Shown here one piece after another: positions 7,448 to 16,085 of a stretch of DNA of 64,000 nucleotides. Origin of the DNA: an uncultured Capnocytophaga sp. (lineage in GTDB: Bacteria > Bacteroidota > Bacteroidia > Flavobacteriales > Flavobacteriaceae); the NCBI RefSeq assembly GCF_937936315.1, contig NZ_CALGWU010000057.1, forward strand, positions 1 through 64,000, given 5' to 3'. The notes under the pieces were generated by a model. It was not told the DNA's origin and ran no database searches. It was given only the letters and a program-made list of their open reading frames with translations. The translations under genes and the position numbers were made by a program. The first letter of the stretch is position 1. Every line of letters starts with the position of its first letter.

Positions 7448-8368
7448 ATGAGTGCATTGAGTGTTAATCACCTATTGGGTATTAAGTATATCACTGAAAA
7501 AGATATACAATTGATTTTTGAAACTGCCGACCACTTTAAGGAGGTCATCAACCGCCCTATTAAAAAAGTGCCTTCACTGCGCGACATTACTATTGCTAAT
7601 CTTTTCTTCGAAAATAGTACGCGCACCCGCCTATCGTTTGAATTGGCAGAAAAACGCCTCTCTGCTGATGTGATTAACTTTTCGGCTTCACAATCTTCGG
7701 TAACCAAAGGAGAAACCTTAGTAGATACAGTAAACAATATCTTATCAATGAAAGTGGATATGGTGGTAATGCGCCACCCTAACCCTGGTGCGGGAGTATT
7801 TCTATCACAACACGTAAAAGCCTCTATTATAAATGCTGGTGATGGGGCACACGAACACCCTACTCAGGCTCTTTTAGACTCATATTCTATACGAGAACGC
7901 TTGGGCGAGGTTGCTGGCAAGAAAGTAGTGATTGTAGGCGATATATTGCACTCGCGTGTAGCACTCTCTAATATTTTTGCCCTCCACAAACAAGGTGCTG
8001 AAGTGATGGTGTGCGGACCTCAAACTCTCATTCCTAAATATATACACGAGTTAGATGTGAAAGTAGAAACTAACTTGCGCAAAGCACTGAATTGGTGTGA
8101 TGTAGCTAATATGCTACGCATCCAAAACGAGCGTTTGGACATTAGTTATTTTCCTTCTACACGTGAATATGTACAACAATACGGACTTACTAAAGAAATA
8201 TTGGATAGCTTAGACAAAGAAATAGTGATTATGCACCCAGGTCCTATCAATAGAGGGGTAGAAATCACCAGCGAAGTAGCTGATAGTGACCAATCGATTA
8301 TTTTACAACAAGTAGAAAATGGGGTTGCTATACGAATGGCGGTAATTTATTTATTAGCTAACAAGTAA
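7448..8368 (+). CDS. pyrB: Aspartate carbamoyltransferase catalytic subunit
   Basis: This enzyme condenses carbamoyl phosphate with aspartate, the first committed step of pyrimidine synthesis, in the cytoplasm. At 306 residues it has the usual catalytic-chain length. The carbamoyl-phosphate loop FFENSTRTRLSFELA has STRTR at 57-61. The second substrate motif, HEHPTQALLD, has HPTQ at 137-140, and the aspartate-side motif MHPGPINRGVEI lies near residue 260. The STRTR-HPTQ combination separates it from ornithine carbamoyltransferases, which use a different C-terminal signature. No pyrI regulatory-chain gene is adjacent, so it is probably the unregulated trimeric type. It has its own promoter and terminator; no PyrR or attenuator structure is seen in the short leader. 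Confidence 0.95.
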   Translation: MSALSVNHLLGIKYITEKDIQLIFETADHFKEVINRPIKKVPSLRDITIANLFFENSTRTRLSFELAEKRLSADVINFSASQSSVTKGETLVDTVNNILSMKVDMVVMRHPNPGAGVFLSQHVKASIINAGDGAHEHPTQALLDSYSIRERLGEVAGKKVVIVGDILHSRVALSNIFALHKQGAEVMVCGPQTLIPKYIHELDVKVETNLRKALNWCDVANMLRIQNERLDISYFPSTREYVQQYGLTKEILDSLDKEIVIMHPGPINRGVEITSEVADSDQSIILQQVENGVAIRMAVIYLLANK

Positions 8369-8410
8369 AGAGGTAAGAGGTAAGAGGTAAGAGATAAGAG
8401 ATAAGAGAAA
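8367..8410. repeat. GGTAAGA/GATAAGA tandem repeat
   Basis: About six copies of a 7-nt purine-rich word (AAGAGGT, then AAGAGAT) run from the pyrB stop codon into the terminator stem. Relatives of this word occur at 142-157, 29370-29385, 48633-48650 and, inverted, at 52452-52475. Confidence 0.7.
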
Positions 8411-8447
8411 GCGCGATGTTTTTGAATGATAAACATCGCGCTTTTTT
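8408..8447 (+). terminator. Terminator of pyrB
   Basis: Stem AAAGCGCGATGTTT with its complement around a 9-nt loop, followed by six Ts. It lies between two convergent genes and ends pyrB. Confidence 0.8.
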
Positions 8448-8462
8448 ATTTATCAGTTGTTG

Positions 8463-9329
8463 TTATCTTTTTAGTCTGATGGTGATAAGGGCAAAAGCAA
8501 AAGTGGTAAAGAAGGAAAAAATTGCATAGACAAGGGCGGGTTTGGTCATATCGGTATTGCCTATAAGGGTACCTGCTACTAATATGGCTAAAGCTGTGTT
8601 TTGCAAACCTACTTCTATACTGATAGTTGTTGCTTGTACGCCTGAAAGTTTAAAGTTTTTTAAAGCAATAAAATAACTGAGTATCATTGCGCTGAGATGC
8701 ATTAATAGTGTAGCTGGCAAAAGACGAATTATTTCGTCTACCGAGATACCACTACCTCCTGATTGTTCATCACCAAAGAATTTGATAAAAAACACAATTC
8801 CTAATAATATTGTATTGATCACCTTTAAAGGGAGACGGATTTTAAGAGATATATTAGGGAAAAATCGGTTGAAAAATAAACCCAACAAAGCTGGAATAAT
8901 AATAATTTTAGCTACTTCCCATACCATATTAAGGATAGGCAAGGAAACCTCAGTATGACTGCCCATAAAGGCTGCTACTGCCCAATTAGAAAGCAGTGGA
9001 ATAGTAAGCAGAATGAGTAGGCTGTTGATAGCAGTGAGTGCCACAGCTAAAGCAGTATCGGCTTTAATGAGATAACTGATAAAGTTAGAAGTAGTTCCGC
9101 CAGGACATATTGAGACAATGATAAGACCTACTTTTTCTTCGGGGGTAAGGTTTATTAATTCCGCAATAATAAAAGCACAGATAGGCAGGAAGACCATCTG
9201 CAAGAAAAGCCCCAAATATAGAGGCTTTGATTTTTTGAATATATTCTCGAAATCGGCAAAGTGGAGGGAGCTGCCTATCGCAAAAGTGATAAGCATCAGT
9301 ACTGCCGAAAGAAGATAATCTATAAACAT
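8463..9329 (-). CDS. Bile acid:sodium symporter family transporter
   Basis: This 288-residue inner-membrane protein has about nine to ten hydrophobic helices. It carries the BASS-family landmarks: an N-terminal helix ending GSSLHFADFENIFKKSKPL, the motif ICPGGTTSNFISYLIKADTALAVALTA around residue 93-120, and a late helix EVGLQNTALAILVAGT near 235-250. The two discontinuous helices carrying GGTTSN and EVGLQN bind Na+ and substrate in characterised homologues. The natural substrate in bacteria is rarely a bile acid; small carboxylates are more likely, and this cannot be settled here. It is convergent with pyrB. The next gene upstream ends 16 nt before its ATG, so the two may share a transcript. 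Confidence 0.85.
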   Translation of the reverse strand: MFIDYLLSAVLMLITFAIGSSLHFADFENIFKKSKPLYLGLFLQMVFLPICAFIIAELINLTPEEKVGLIIVSICPGGTTSNFISYLIKADTALAVALTAINSLLILLTIPLLSNWAVAAFMGSHTEVSLPILNMVWEVAKIIIIPALLGLFFNRFFPNISLKIRLPLKVINTILLGIVFFIKFFGDEQSGGSGISVDEIIRLLPATLLMHLSAMILSYFIALKNFKLSGVQATTISIEVGLQNTALAILVAGTLIGNTDMTKPALVYAIFSFFTTFAFALITIRLKR

Positions 9330-9345
9330 CGGTAGTTAGGAATTT

Positions 9346-10269
9346 CTAATAAGTGTAAGTGTAATTGGTTTTGTGGTTATTGTTTTTCTTATACTCCATT
9401 GACTTAGGGCTATTGTCATTGTTCCATTGGTAATGGAAAGAGCGAATAGCATTTTCTAAATCCTCATGATTGGCATAGGTATTATCAGCCAAGTTTTTAG
9501 TATAAGAAATTATATTATGAGCTCCTATTCTTAAAAGAGGGTCTCTGTAATAATCACCATAATAGTTATAGTTATTTATCAATTCTATTTCGGCTAAATA
9601 CTTAAATACATCACGCTGGAAGAGATTAGATTTGTTGTCGTATTGATAAGAGCAAGTACCTCTAGTACTTTCTCTAGGCACATTGCCTATATAATTTATT
9701 TTTTCAAAAGAGGCTACAGTACCATCAGAGTTAAGGGTATAAGTAAAACGATCATTGAATCCAGGGGTAGGATCACTTGCAATCATTTTGATTTTACCAG
9801 TTTCATAAGTATAAGAATACTTTTTGATCACAGGTCCATTCACTGTTGTTTTGGTAGCCACTTTGCCATTTGCATATTCATAAGTAATTTTTTGAACATT
9901 ATCACTACGAGTAATTGATTGTAAGTTATTTCCACTATAATAAAAATTAAAAGTATAATTTCTATTACTATGAGAATTGCTTTTTAGGGTGATGCTTTTT
10001 ATCAAATCACCTTCGTAATTAATATTGTAGACTTCATTGGTATTAGTAGACCCATCTTCTATCACTCTTATTGTACTGAGACTAGTTATTTTATTGTTCG
10101 TTAAACTATAAGTTTCAGTAGTTTTTATAGTTCCTCTATTGGTTACTTCCTCTTTTACAATTGTTTTAGGGAAAGCACCGCTATTATTATAAATAGTTTC
10201 ATTGTTATCATCTTTTTTACAAGAGAACAAACTGAGAGTCATTGTTGCTAATAATACGGTTTTCTTCAT
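9346..10269 (-). CDS. Surface-exposed lipoprotein with YD-like repeats
   Basis: The 307-residue protein starts with a lipoprotein signal peptide (MKKTVLLATMTLSLFSCKKDD). The residues after the Cys, KKDDNNE, match the Lys/Asp-rich lipoprotein export signal that sends lipoproteins to the cell surface in Capnocytophaga. The rest is beta-rich with repeated short units such as NYTFNFYYSGNNLQSITR, YEYANGKVATKT and YSYTYETGKIKMI, which resemble the YD/Rhs-type strands seen in many Bacteroidota lipoproteins. It ends in Tyr-rich NYTYTY. No enzymatic residue pattern is visible. The function is unknown; a binding or structural role at the surface is inference. It has its own promoter (10294-10324), 24 nt upstream of the ATG. 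Confidence 0.7.
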   Translation of the reverse strand: MKKTVLLATMTLSLFSCKKDDNNETIYNNSGAFPKTIVKEEVTNRGTIKTTETYSLTNNKITSLSTIRVIEDGSTNTNEVYNINYEGDLIKSITLKSNSHSNRNYTFNFYYSGNNLQSITRSDNVQKITYEYANGKVATKTTVNGPVIKKYSYTYETGKIKMIASDPTPGFNDRFTYTLNSDGTVASFEKINYIGNVPRESTRGTCSYQYDNKSNLFQRDVFKYLAEIELINNYNYYGDYYRDPLLRIGAHNIISYTKNLADNTYANHEDLENAIRSFHYQWNNDNSPKSMEYKKNNNHKTNYTYTY

Positions 10270-10293
10270 TGTTTATATTTTTAATATTGGCGA

Positions 10294-10324
10294 CAAAGGT
10301 ACAAAAAATTAGTTAATAAGCAAA
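10294..10324 (-). promoter_or_regulatory. Promoter of the surface lipoprotein gene
   Basis: On the minus strand TTTG and TACCTTTG are separated by 19 nt. The -7 box lies 24 nt before the ATG. Confidence 0.65.
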
Positions 10325-10340
10325 TTAATAAATTTGCTAA

Positions 10341-13300
10341 TCACTTCACATATAAGAACCCTTTATCTTTTTTTAACACACCATTTTTGTAGTAGGTTAC
10401 AACATAGAAGTAAGTTCCTGCAAGAGCTATGCTTTTATTCATATTTTTCACATTGGGATAGCCTTTAAAGACTTTGCCATACTCACCATAAAAGTTATTT
10501 TCATAAACCTTAAGCCCCATTTCATCAAAAATAAGTACTGATATAGGTTTATCGGTATCAGCATTTTCTATTTTGAAATAGTTCTCGGGGTTAGATGTTG
10601 AGACTCCATTGTATATAATAAGTGATGGGGAGGACGAGTCGGACGGGGCTGATGGGTCGGGGTTGGGTTGTGGGTTAGGTTGAGGTTGTGGGTTAGGTTG
10701 AGGTTGTGGGTTAGGTTGAGGTTGAGGTTGAGGTTGTGGTTGTGGTTGTGGTTGAGGGTTGGGCTGTGGTTGAGGTTGAGGTTGGGGTTGTGGCTGTGGT
10801 TGAGGTTGTGGCTGTGGTTGGGGTTGGGGTTGTGGATTTTGAGCGTTAGGATCAACAGTGATTACTTGTTCATAACGGTTTTCGTTATGAGCGCTATCTT
10901 CTACGAACCACACATAACGTATTATTTTTTTACCGTCTTTGTCTTCACTATTTTGGCTAGACACTACTTGTAATGTTCCATCACAATTATCGGTTGCAGT
11001 GAGGTTTTGTCTTACAGGTACATCGGCTTCGCTCTTTACGGTCATACTTGGAGGGTAAGACGAGAGCACTGGTTTTTGAGTGTCTTTAAGGAAAATTTGT
11101 TGGGTATAACGGATAGGCAAAGCTCCCTCGGCATAGGCTATCCAAGAGCGAGTGAGTTTGTAAGAATTACGGTCGCCTTCTCTAAACTCTTCTTCATAGT
11201 CTATGTGAATATTATCGGCTCCCTCTGCTTTTACTTCAGCTTTGGCAGGAATATCGCCTCGGCATTGTACGTGTTTATCCTCAGGAAGAGGAACTACAAA
11301 ACGCAAGGTTTTAGTAGGCTCTTCTTTTTCGTAATAGATAAATTGCTGTGCTGTAGCAGAATAGTTGCATTTATCTTTTGCTACCCATTTGCGCAATAAA
11401 TAGGTAGTATGGTCTTCTTCTGAAAAAGTTACCTCAGCTTTTTTATTAGTACCACAATAATGAGATTCGGCGGTAACGTTAGGTTTTTCGGGAATAGCAT
11501 TTTTTTTAACAGTTATCACAGGCTCTGGCAAATTTTTAAAGGTAATATCAGGACTGTGCATATCCAATAAATAAGGTTTTTCATTGCTTACAGCATAAGC
11601 GATATGATTGAGTACTTCTATTTTGAAAATACCTTCTACATAGAGATTGCCACCATTCAACCCCTTAGCTTGTGTAGGGAAAATGACAGTAGCTTGTCCG
11701 TTATTGGGTAATCCATCGGCTAATACATATTTGTAGGTTTTTCCATAATCGTCTGAAAAGAGGATACGTACTTTGCTATCGTTGCCAAAAATATTTTTAT
11801 CTACACTCCAATTAATGGTAACTTCTTTACCACGTTTGTATTTTCCCGCACTACTTTTGCTTACAGAAGTAATCTTGAAAGGCGTTCCCCCTACTATATT
11901 TACTTTGGTTTCATAGACATCATAGAGCGCTACGTGCGGTTTTCCGTCTTTGTAAGCTCCTATTTTACCGTCGGATACGCCTAACCAAAAAGTAAAAACG
12001 CCAGTTTCGTTTTCTCCTGTGAACTTATAAGGTACTTTTTCCCATTCATTAGTGTTATTATTTTTTCTATAGGGTTGATAGAACTCTATATGATTGCTCT
12101 CGGTAGGGCGATTAGAAGGGAAACGCGCTTTGCCAAACTGATTAAAATCAGCTTGGTGTGCCATATAGAGAAGTGGGTCGCCATCGGGGTCGGTTGCTTC
12201 TATATTGAATTGAAAGTAAGTGTTTTGGGGGAGTTTGTATTCCTTTTTCAAAGTAGTACGCTGGATTACAGGGGCACGGTTAGTAGAAACTTCACCGTAG
12301 GGGATATTGTCCTGTGGCAAGCCTACCAACTGTGTACGGGCTTTATCGCTATAATAGGCATCGTGCAAATTGGTACGGTTGCGGATGGTGTATATAGAAG
12401 GAAGTGAGAAATATGTGCCATAAGGGTCGTTGATATAACTCATAATAGAGTTCCCTCTATCGGGTTCGGTATGAGAAGAAGCGGTTGCTCCTCCTATGGT
12501 AAAGGTGTGTGCGGAGCCTAATAAGTGTCCTAATTCGTGAAGGATGATATAAAACTCGTGATTGGCGATACAGCCTCCTTTTAGTTTTCCTGTAATTTCA
12601 CCCAAATGCGCCAATCCGCGATTATCACGGTATATAGAAAAGACAATACCTGCATCGTAATTCTCTTCGCCTATAAGGTTATTAAAATCTGAAGTCGCTC
12701 TATTCAATGCCTCTCTCACCACAGGGTTATCGTATATTTCTTTGTCTTTAGTAGTGATGATAAGGCGAGGGTCGTTCACCAAAGTAAATTGACAACCAAT
12801 CTCTCTACCGCATACTTCGTTGAGCCCTGCCTCTACTTTTGTCATAAATTCTTTTACCTTATTTATATCACTATAACAATATTTTTTGTAGAAACTATAA
12901 TCGATGAGCATAGCTAAACGATAGGTTCTGAGTACATTGGTATTGTAAAGCACTTTTTTATCGTCAGACGGAAGTGCCTCTTCGTGCAGTATGGCGCCAC
13001 GTGCAGTCATCGCATTAGCAGGCGCGAGTTGCATAGGTAGTCTTTGGGAAGTGGGCGTTGTAGCTTGAGAGCATTGTCCATCGGCGCAAGTGCCACAAGT
13101 GAAGTGTTCTTTATCGGTAGTAACTTTGATCATTCCATTTTCAGTGTTGATGAAATAAGAATGACCATCGTGCCATACTTCACCTGATAGGGTAGTTTTA
13201 TTCATTGAGAGCGTTCCTGCAAAATTGCCATTGTGATAGGCAACGAAAGTGCGGAATCCTTCTTGGACAAGGCTATTGGGACGTGCTTGCCAGTTGAGCG

Positions 13301-13442
13301 ATATAGATTTTCCTTTGATAGGAACATTCCATTGTACTGAGGTGTTTGTACCGAAAAGGCGTATGACCTCAGTAGCTTTTTGTTGTGCGTTGGTTACTGC
13401 TGTTAGTAAGAAGCAGAGTAGTAAGAGTTTTGATATTTTCAT
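10341..13442 (-). CDS. Secreted reprolysin-like metalloprotease with PQ linker and T9SS type B sorting domain
   Basis: This 1033-residue exported protease has several recognisable parts. The signal peptide is MKISKLLLLCFLLTAVTNA. A propeptide follows and includes Cys116 in the motif CGT. The metzincin catalytic domain has the zinc site HELGHLLGSAH at 302-312 and the Met-turn SIMSY about 30 residues later. Beta-sandwich domains come next, two of them HYR-like with paired Cys. Then comes a long (Pro-Gln)n linker, and finally a domain ending DEMGLKVYENN, AGTYFYVVTYY and KGFLYVK. That last domain is the CHU_C/type B sorting domain used by T9SS, so the protein should cross the outer membrane and be attached or released there. 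The linker DNA is a hexanucleotide repeat. Two paralogues lie immediately upstream. Substrate is unknown. Confidence 0.88.
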   Translation of the reverse strand: MKISKLLLLCFLLTAVTNAQQKATEVIRLFGTNTSVQWNVPIKGKSISLNWQARPNSLVQEGFRTFVAYHNGNFAGTLSMNKTTLSGEVWHDGHSYFINTENGMIKVTTDKEHFTCGTCADGQCSQATTPTSQRLPMQLAPANAMTARGAILHEEALPSDDKKVLYNTNVLRTYRLAMLIDYSFYKKYCYSDINKVKEFMTKVEAGLNEVCGREIGCQFTLVNDPRLIITTKDKEIYDNPVVREALNRATSDFNNLIGEENYDAGIVFSIYRDNRGLAHLGEITGKLKGGCIANHEFYIILHELGHLLGSAHTFTIGGATASSHTEPDRGNSIMSYINDPYGTYFSLPSIYTIRNRTNLHDAYYSDKARTQLVGLPQDNIPYGEVSTNRAPVIQRTTLKKEYKLPQNTYFQFNIEATDPDGDPLLYMAHQADFNQFGKARFPSNRPTESNHIEFYQPYRKNNNTNEWEKVPYKFTGENETGVFTFWLGVSDGKIGAYKDGKPHVALYDVYETKVNIVGGTPFKITSVSKSSAGKYKRGKEVTINWSVDKNIFGNDSKVRILFSDDYGKTYKYVLADGLPNNGQATVIFPTQAKGLNGGNLYVEGIFKIEVLNHIAYAVSNEKPYLLDMHSPDITFKNLPEPVITVKKNAIPEKPNVTAESHYCGTNKKAEVTFSEEDHTTYLLRKWVAKDKCNYSATAQQFIYYEKEEPTKTLRFVVPLPEDKHVQCRGDIPAKAEVKAEGADNIHIDYEEEFREGDRNSYKLTRSWIAYAEGALPIRYTQQIFLKDTQKPVLSSYPPSMTVKSEADVPVRQNLTATDNCDGTLQVVSSQNSEDKDGKKIIRYVWFVEDSAHNENRYEQVITVDPNAQNPQPQPQPQPQPQPQPQPQPQPQPQPNPQPQPQPQPQPQPQPNPQPQPNPQPQPNPQPNPDPSAPSDSSSPSLIIYNGVSTSNPENYFKIENADTDKPISVLIFDEMGLKVYENNFYGEYGKVFKGYPNVKNMNKSIALAGTYFYVVTYYKNGVLKKDKGFLYVK
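10655..10842. repeat. Hexanucleotide repeat encoding the PQ linker
   Basis: The plus strand reads as GGTTGA/GGTTGT/GGGTTA units, coding on the minus strand for (Pro-Gln)n and Pro-Asn-Pro-Gln blocks of about 60 residues. Since the unit is a multiple of three, length changes would keep frame. A shorter version lies at 13893-13990 in the neighbouring paralogue. Confidence 0.85.
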
Positions 13443-13466
13443 TTGTTGTTAGTGTTTAGTGTTATA

Positions 13467-13496
13467 GCCCCCGTTCCCCCGAAAGGGGACAAGCCG
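13467..13496. repeat. GTCCCC...GGGGAACGGGG intergenic repeat
   Basis: On the minus strand TTGTCCCCTTTCGGGGGAAC is followed by GGGGGCT. The same pattern (GTCCCC, T-rich centre, GGGGAACGGGG) occurs on the plus strand at 54117-54152. It forms a small GC-rich hairpin. Confidence 0.55.
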
Positions 13497-13519
13497 CAAA
13501 AGTGATTGTTTTAAGAGGC

Positions 13520-13539
13520 TTAGAGTATCTCGGAGGGAC
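13520..13539. repeat. GAGTATCTC intergenic word
   Basis: TTAGAGTATCTCGGAGGGAC closely resembles 16022-16041 (TTTGGAGTATCTCAAAGGGG) and 6744-6764. All three lie between genes; the function is unknown. Confidence 0.45.
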
Positions 13540-13547
13540 TTAGCTAA

Positions 13548-15932
13548 TTATCTTACATATAAGAAACCTTTTTGGGTTTGTTGTTGTCCATCTTTATAAT
13601 AGGTAACAATATAAAAATAAGTACCCGCAAGAGCTTTGCTCCTATTCATATTCTGTACATTAGGATAGCCTCTAAAGACTTCTCCATTTTTACCATAATT
13701 ACTATTTTCGTATACTTTGAGTCCCATTTCATCGAAGATGAGAATCGAAATAGGTCGGTTTTCATCAGTATTTTCTACTTTGAAATAGTTCTCGGGGTTA
13801 GAGATGGAGACACCATTATATATAATAAGTGATGGGGACGGGGTGGACGAGTCGGACGGAGCTGACGGGTCGGGGGTAGGGTTGGTTGGGAGTTGAGGTT
13901 GGGGGGTTGGTTGAGGTTGAGGTTTTGGCTGTGGCGTTGGTTGAGGTTTTGGCTGTGGTTGAGGGTTAGGTTGGGGTTGAGGCTCTGGATCAGGGGTAGT
14001 TTCAGGTTTTGTAGGGTCTTTTTGTATCATAAAACCCCCTACGTGATAAGGTTTTGTGCAAGACAATGCATAAGCTAAGCCATCAATCACTTCTATTTTG
14101 ATGATGCTTTGTCCTCTTTGTTTGCCGAAATGTCCGTGAGTAGTGCCTACAGAAATATTAGGAAGCACTACTTGACAAACTCCATTATTAGGTGCTTCTT
14201 TTTTCAATACGTATTTATAAGTTTTACCAGAGTCGGTTGAAAGAAGGATACGCACCTTGCTATCCTTACCAAAAATAGTCTCGTCGACCTGCCAATGAAG
14301 CGAAAGTGCTTGTCCTCCTTTGTAGGTTTTGTTCTGTTCCCAACTGCCATTATCGAAGTTTTGTATTTGAAAAACTTTACCTTTGACTATTTTCACTTGC
14401 ACCTCTTCTACATCGTATTTCACTACGTGGTTGTTATCGCTTTTGTTATGATCAGCAGCTGCTAACCAAAAAGTGAATGTGCCTTCTTTGTAAGAATCGG
14501 CAGCCCCTATAGGTACAAAGGTATTGCGTTCTCTCTCAAACCAAGTAGTTTCAAAGCGTATATTACCATCAGATTTTCCTTTGTAGGTCATAAAACGCGC
14601 GTTAGATTTGGTAGAGTGAAAGCGCCTATCAGCGGGGTGTGCTATATAAGTAAGCGCATCGCCCTCGGGGTCAGTAGCATTCAGATAGAATTGGAAATAT
14701 GTTTCTTCTGGGATAGTGTAGGTTTTCTTAAGATGCGTTCTGTCAAGCACTGGGGGACGGTTGTTGCTCTTTACCCCATAAACAAGGTTAGAGCCTGTAC
14801 CCTCTACACGCTTGCCTGCCACTTGGGTACGCGCTTCATCGGCGTAATACGCCATAGAGTTTCCCAAGAACTTGCGTATCTCTTGCAGACTTACGAGCGA
14901 AAAGAAATCGCGGGGGTGCTCGTGTCCATAACTCATAATTGATTGACCCGATCCAGTTTCGGTTTTACTAGAATACTGACCTCCGTTAGAGAACGTATGG
15001 TCTGAGCCAAACATGTGTCCTATCTCGTGGGCAATGGTAGAAGGTTTTACAGGGCGTGCCGCCGCGTTAGCTTTGTTGTGTTGTTCATAAGCGGCATAGA
15101 CCATCGCTAAGCCATTGTAGTTTTGGCGATAATCAGTGAGGATAATTGCTATATCATACTTCTTAGGGTCGTACTTCTTATTTAAGGTGATAGTACCATT
15201 GTTTACCACTTCATTAGCAGCTTCCCTTCTGCGGAATAAGTGATTTTCTTCAGTAGTAAAAATAAGTGCCTCATCATCTACCAAAGTAAAATCCACTCCC
15301 ACATCATTGCGATATAACTCATTCATAAAGGCAACGGTAGCATACCAAAATGCTTTGATTTTATGTATATCTCTATTGAAATATGTCGAATTGTAAATGC
15401 TGTAATCCACCGGTATTGCCAAGCGGTAGTGCCTGAACACACCATCGGTGTGAATGAGCGCTTTAGGATAAAGTGAATTGTAAATCTCGGGTTGCTCAAT
15501 AGGAGGGTCATTTTTATCTTCATCGCCTTCGGGAAAGAAATTGCGGGCAGTGAGGGCTTGTTTTCCCAAAGAACTCGCACCACAATCGTGTTCATCGGTT
15601 ACTGCCTCAACAGTGAGCATTCCTTGGGGAGAAGTTCCCAATACATAGGACTTTCCTCTGTGAAAAATTTCACCGCTCAACTCCTGTTTGTCAAAGCTGA
15701 TGACACCTACAAAATGATCTTGGTAATAACCTACAAACGTGCGAAATCCATTATTAGAGGTAGTGCGCGCTTGCCATTGTACAAGCATAGAAGGTGTGTT
15801 AGGAATAGGAGGTGCCCATTCTACGGAAGATTCTGTAGCAAAAAGAGCTATAATACTTTGGATGTTAGTTTGTGCATTGGCTACTTCTATGCTTAGGCAT
15901 AGCCAAAGTAAGTAGCGTAGTAGATGTTTCAT
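13548..15932 (-). CDS. Secreted reprolysin-like metalloprotease, paralogue 2
   Basis: With ATG at 15932 the protein has 794 residues; an upstream ATG at 15971 would precede the signal peptide (MKHLLRYLLWLCLSIEVANA) and lies beyond the -7 promoter box, so it is rejected. The propeptide carries Cys117 in CGA. The zinc site HEIGHMFGSDH is at 302-312 and the Met-turn SIMSYGHEHP follows. One or two beta domains come next, then a short PQ/PKPQ linker and a type B T9SS sorting domain (DEMGLKVYENS, AGTYFYIVTYY, KGFLYVR). It lacks the HYR-like domains of the other two paralogues, which explains its shorter length. It should be exported by Sec and then T9SS. It has its own promoter at 15956-15985. Confidence 0.88.
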   Translation of the reverse strand: MKHLLRYLLWLCLSIEVANAQTNIQSIIALFATESSVEWAPPIPNTPSMLVQWQARTTSNNGFRTFVGYYQDHFVGVISFDKQELSGEIFHRGKSYVLGTSPQGMLTVEAVTDEHDCGASSLGKQALTARNFFPEGDEDKNDPPIEQPEIYNSLYPKALIHTDGVFRHYRLAIPVDYSIYNSTYFNRDIHKIKAFWYATVAFMNELYRNDVGVDFTLVDDEALIFTTEENHLFRRREAANEVVNNGTITLNKKYDPKKYDIAIILTDYRQNYNGLAMVYAAYEQHNKANAAARPVKPSTIAHEIGHMFGSDHTFSNGGQYSSKTETGSGQSIMSYGHEHPRDFFSLVSLQEIRKFLGNSMAYYADEARTQVAGKRVEGTGSNLVYGVKSNNRPPVLDRTHLKKTYTIPEETYFQFYLNATDPEGDALTYIAHPADRRFHSTKSNARFMTYKGKSDGNIRFETTWFERERNTFVPIGAADSYKEGTFTFWLAAADHNKSDNNHVVKYDVEEVQVKIVKGKVFQIQNFDNGSWEQNKTYKGGQALSLHWQVDETIFGKDSKVRILLSTDSGKTYKYVLKKEAPNNGVCQVVLPNISVGTTHGHFGKQRGQSIIKIEVIDGLAYALSCTKPYHVGGFMIQKDPTKPETTPDPEPQPQPNPQPQPKPQPTPQPKPQPQPTPQPQLPTNPTPDPSAPSDSSTPSPSLIIYNGVSISNPENYFKVENTDENRPISILIFDEMGLKVYENSNYGKNGEVFRGYPNVQNMNRSKALAGTYFYIVTYYKDGQQQTQKGFLYVR
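13893..13990. repeat. PQ-linker repeat of protease paralogue 2
   Basis: GGTTGAGGTT and GGCTGTGG units encode PQP(K/T)PQ blocks on the minus strand. It is shorter and more diverged than the repeat at 10655-10842. Confidence 0.75.
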
Positions 15933-15955
15933 TAGTTTGGTTTTAAAAAACGGTG

Positions 15956-15985
15956 CAAAGGTACGAAACAATTAACAATTAGCAA
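15956..15985 (-). promoter_or_regulatory. Promoter of protease paralogue 2
   Basis: On the minus strand TTG and TACCTTTG are 19 nt apart, and the spacer reads CTAATTGTTAATTGTTTCG. The -7 box lies 23 nt upstream of the ATG at 15932, which fixes that start. Confidence 0.65.
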
Positions 15986-16021
15986 GGAAAAATTAACATT
16001 TTTTATAAAATACCAAAGAGA

Positions 16022-16041
16022 TTTGGAGTATCTCAAAGGGG
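16022..16041. repeat. GAGTATCTC intergenic word
   Basis: TTTGGAGTATCTCAAAGGGG is the best-preserved copy of the word also found at 13520-13539 and 6744-6764. It lies between protease paralogues 2 and 3. Confidence 0.45.
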
Positions 16042-16085
16042 TTGCTCATTGGCAATATATTAGGACAACCTATACAGGAGTGTAA

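Noticed and set aside
10655..10842. Possible CRISPR-like array
   Set aside because: Units are 6 nt without spacers and lie in frame inside a protein-coding gene; no cas gene is present.
10668..10973. Plus-strand frame of about 100 codons rich in Leu, Arg and Trp
   Set aside because: It is the complement of the PQ-linker repeat in the protease gene; its composition is forced by the hexanucleotide repeat and it has no start signal.
15933..15971. Longer start for protease paralogue 2
   Set aside because: It would begin upstream of the -7 box (15956-15963) and put a hydrophilic lead before the signal peptide.
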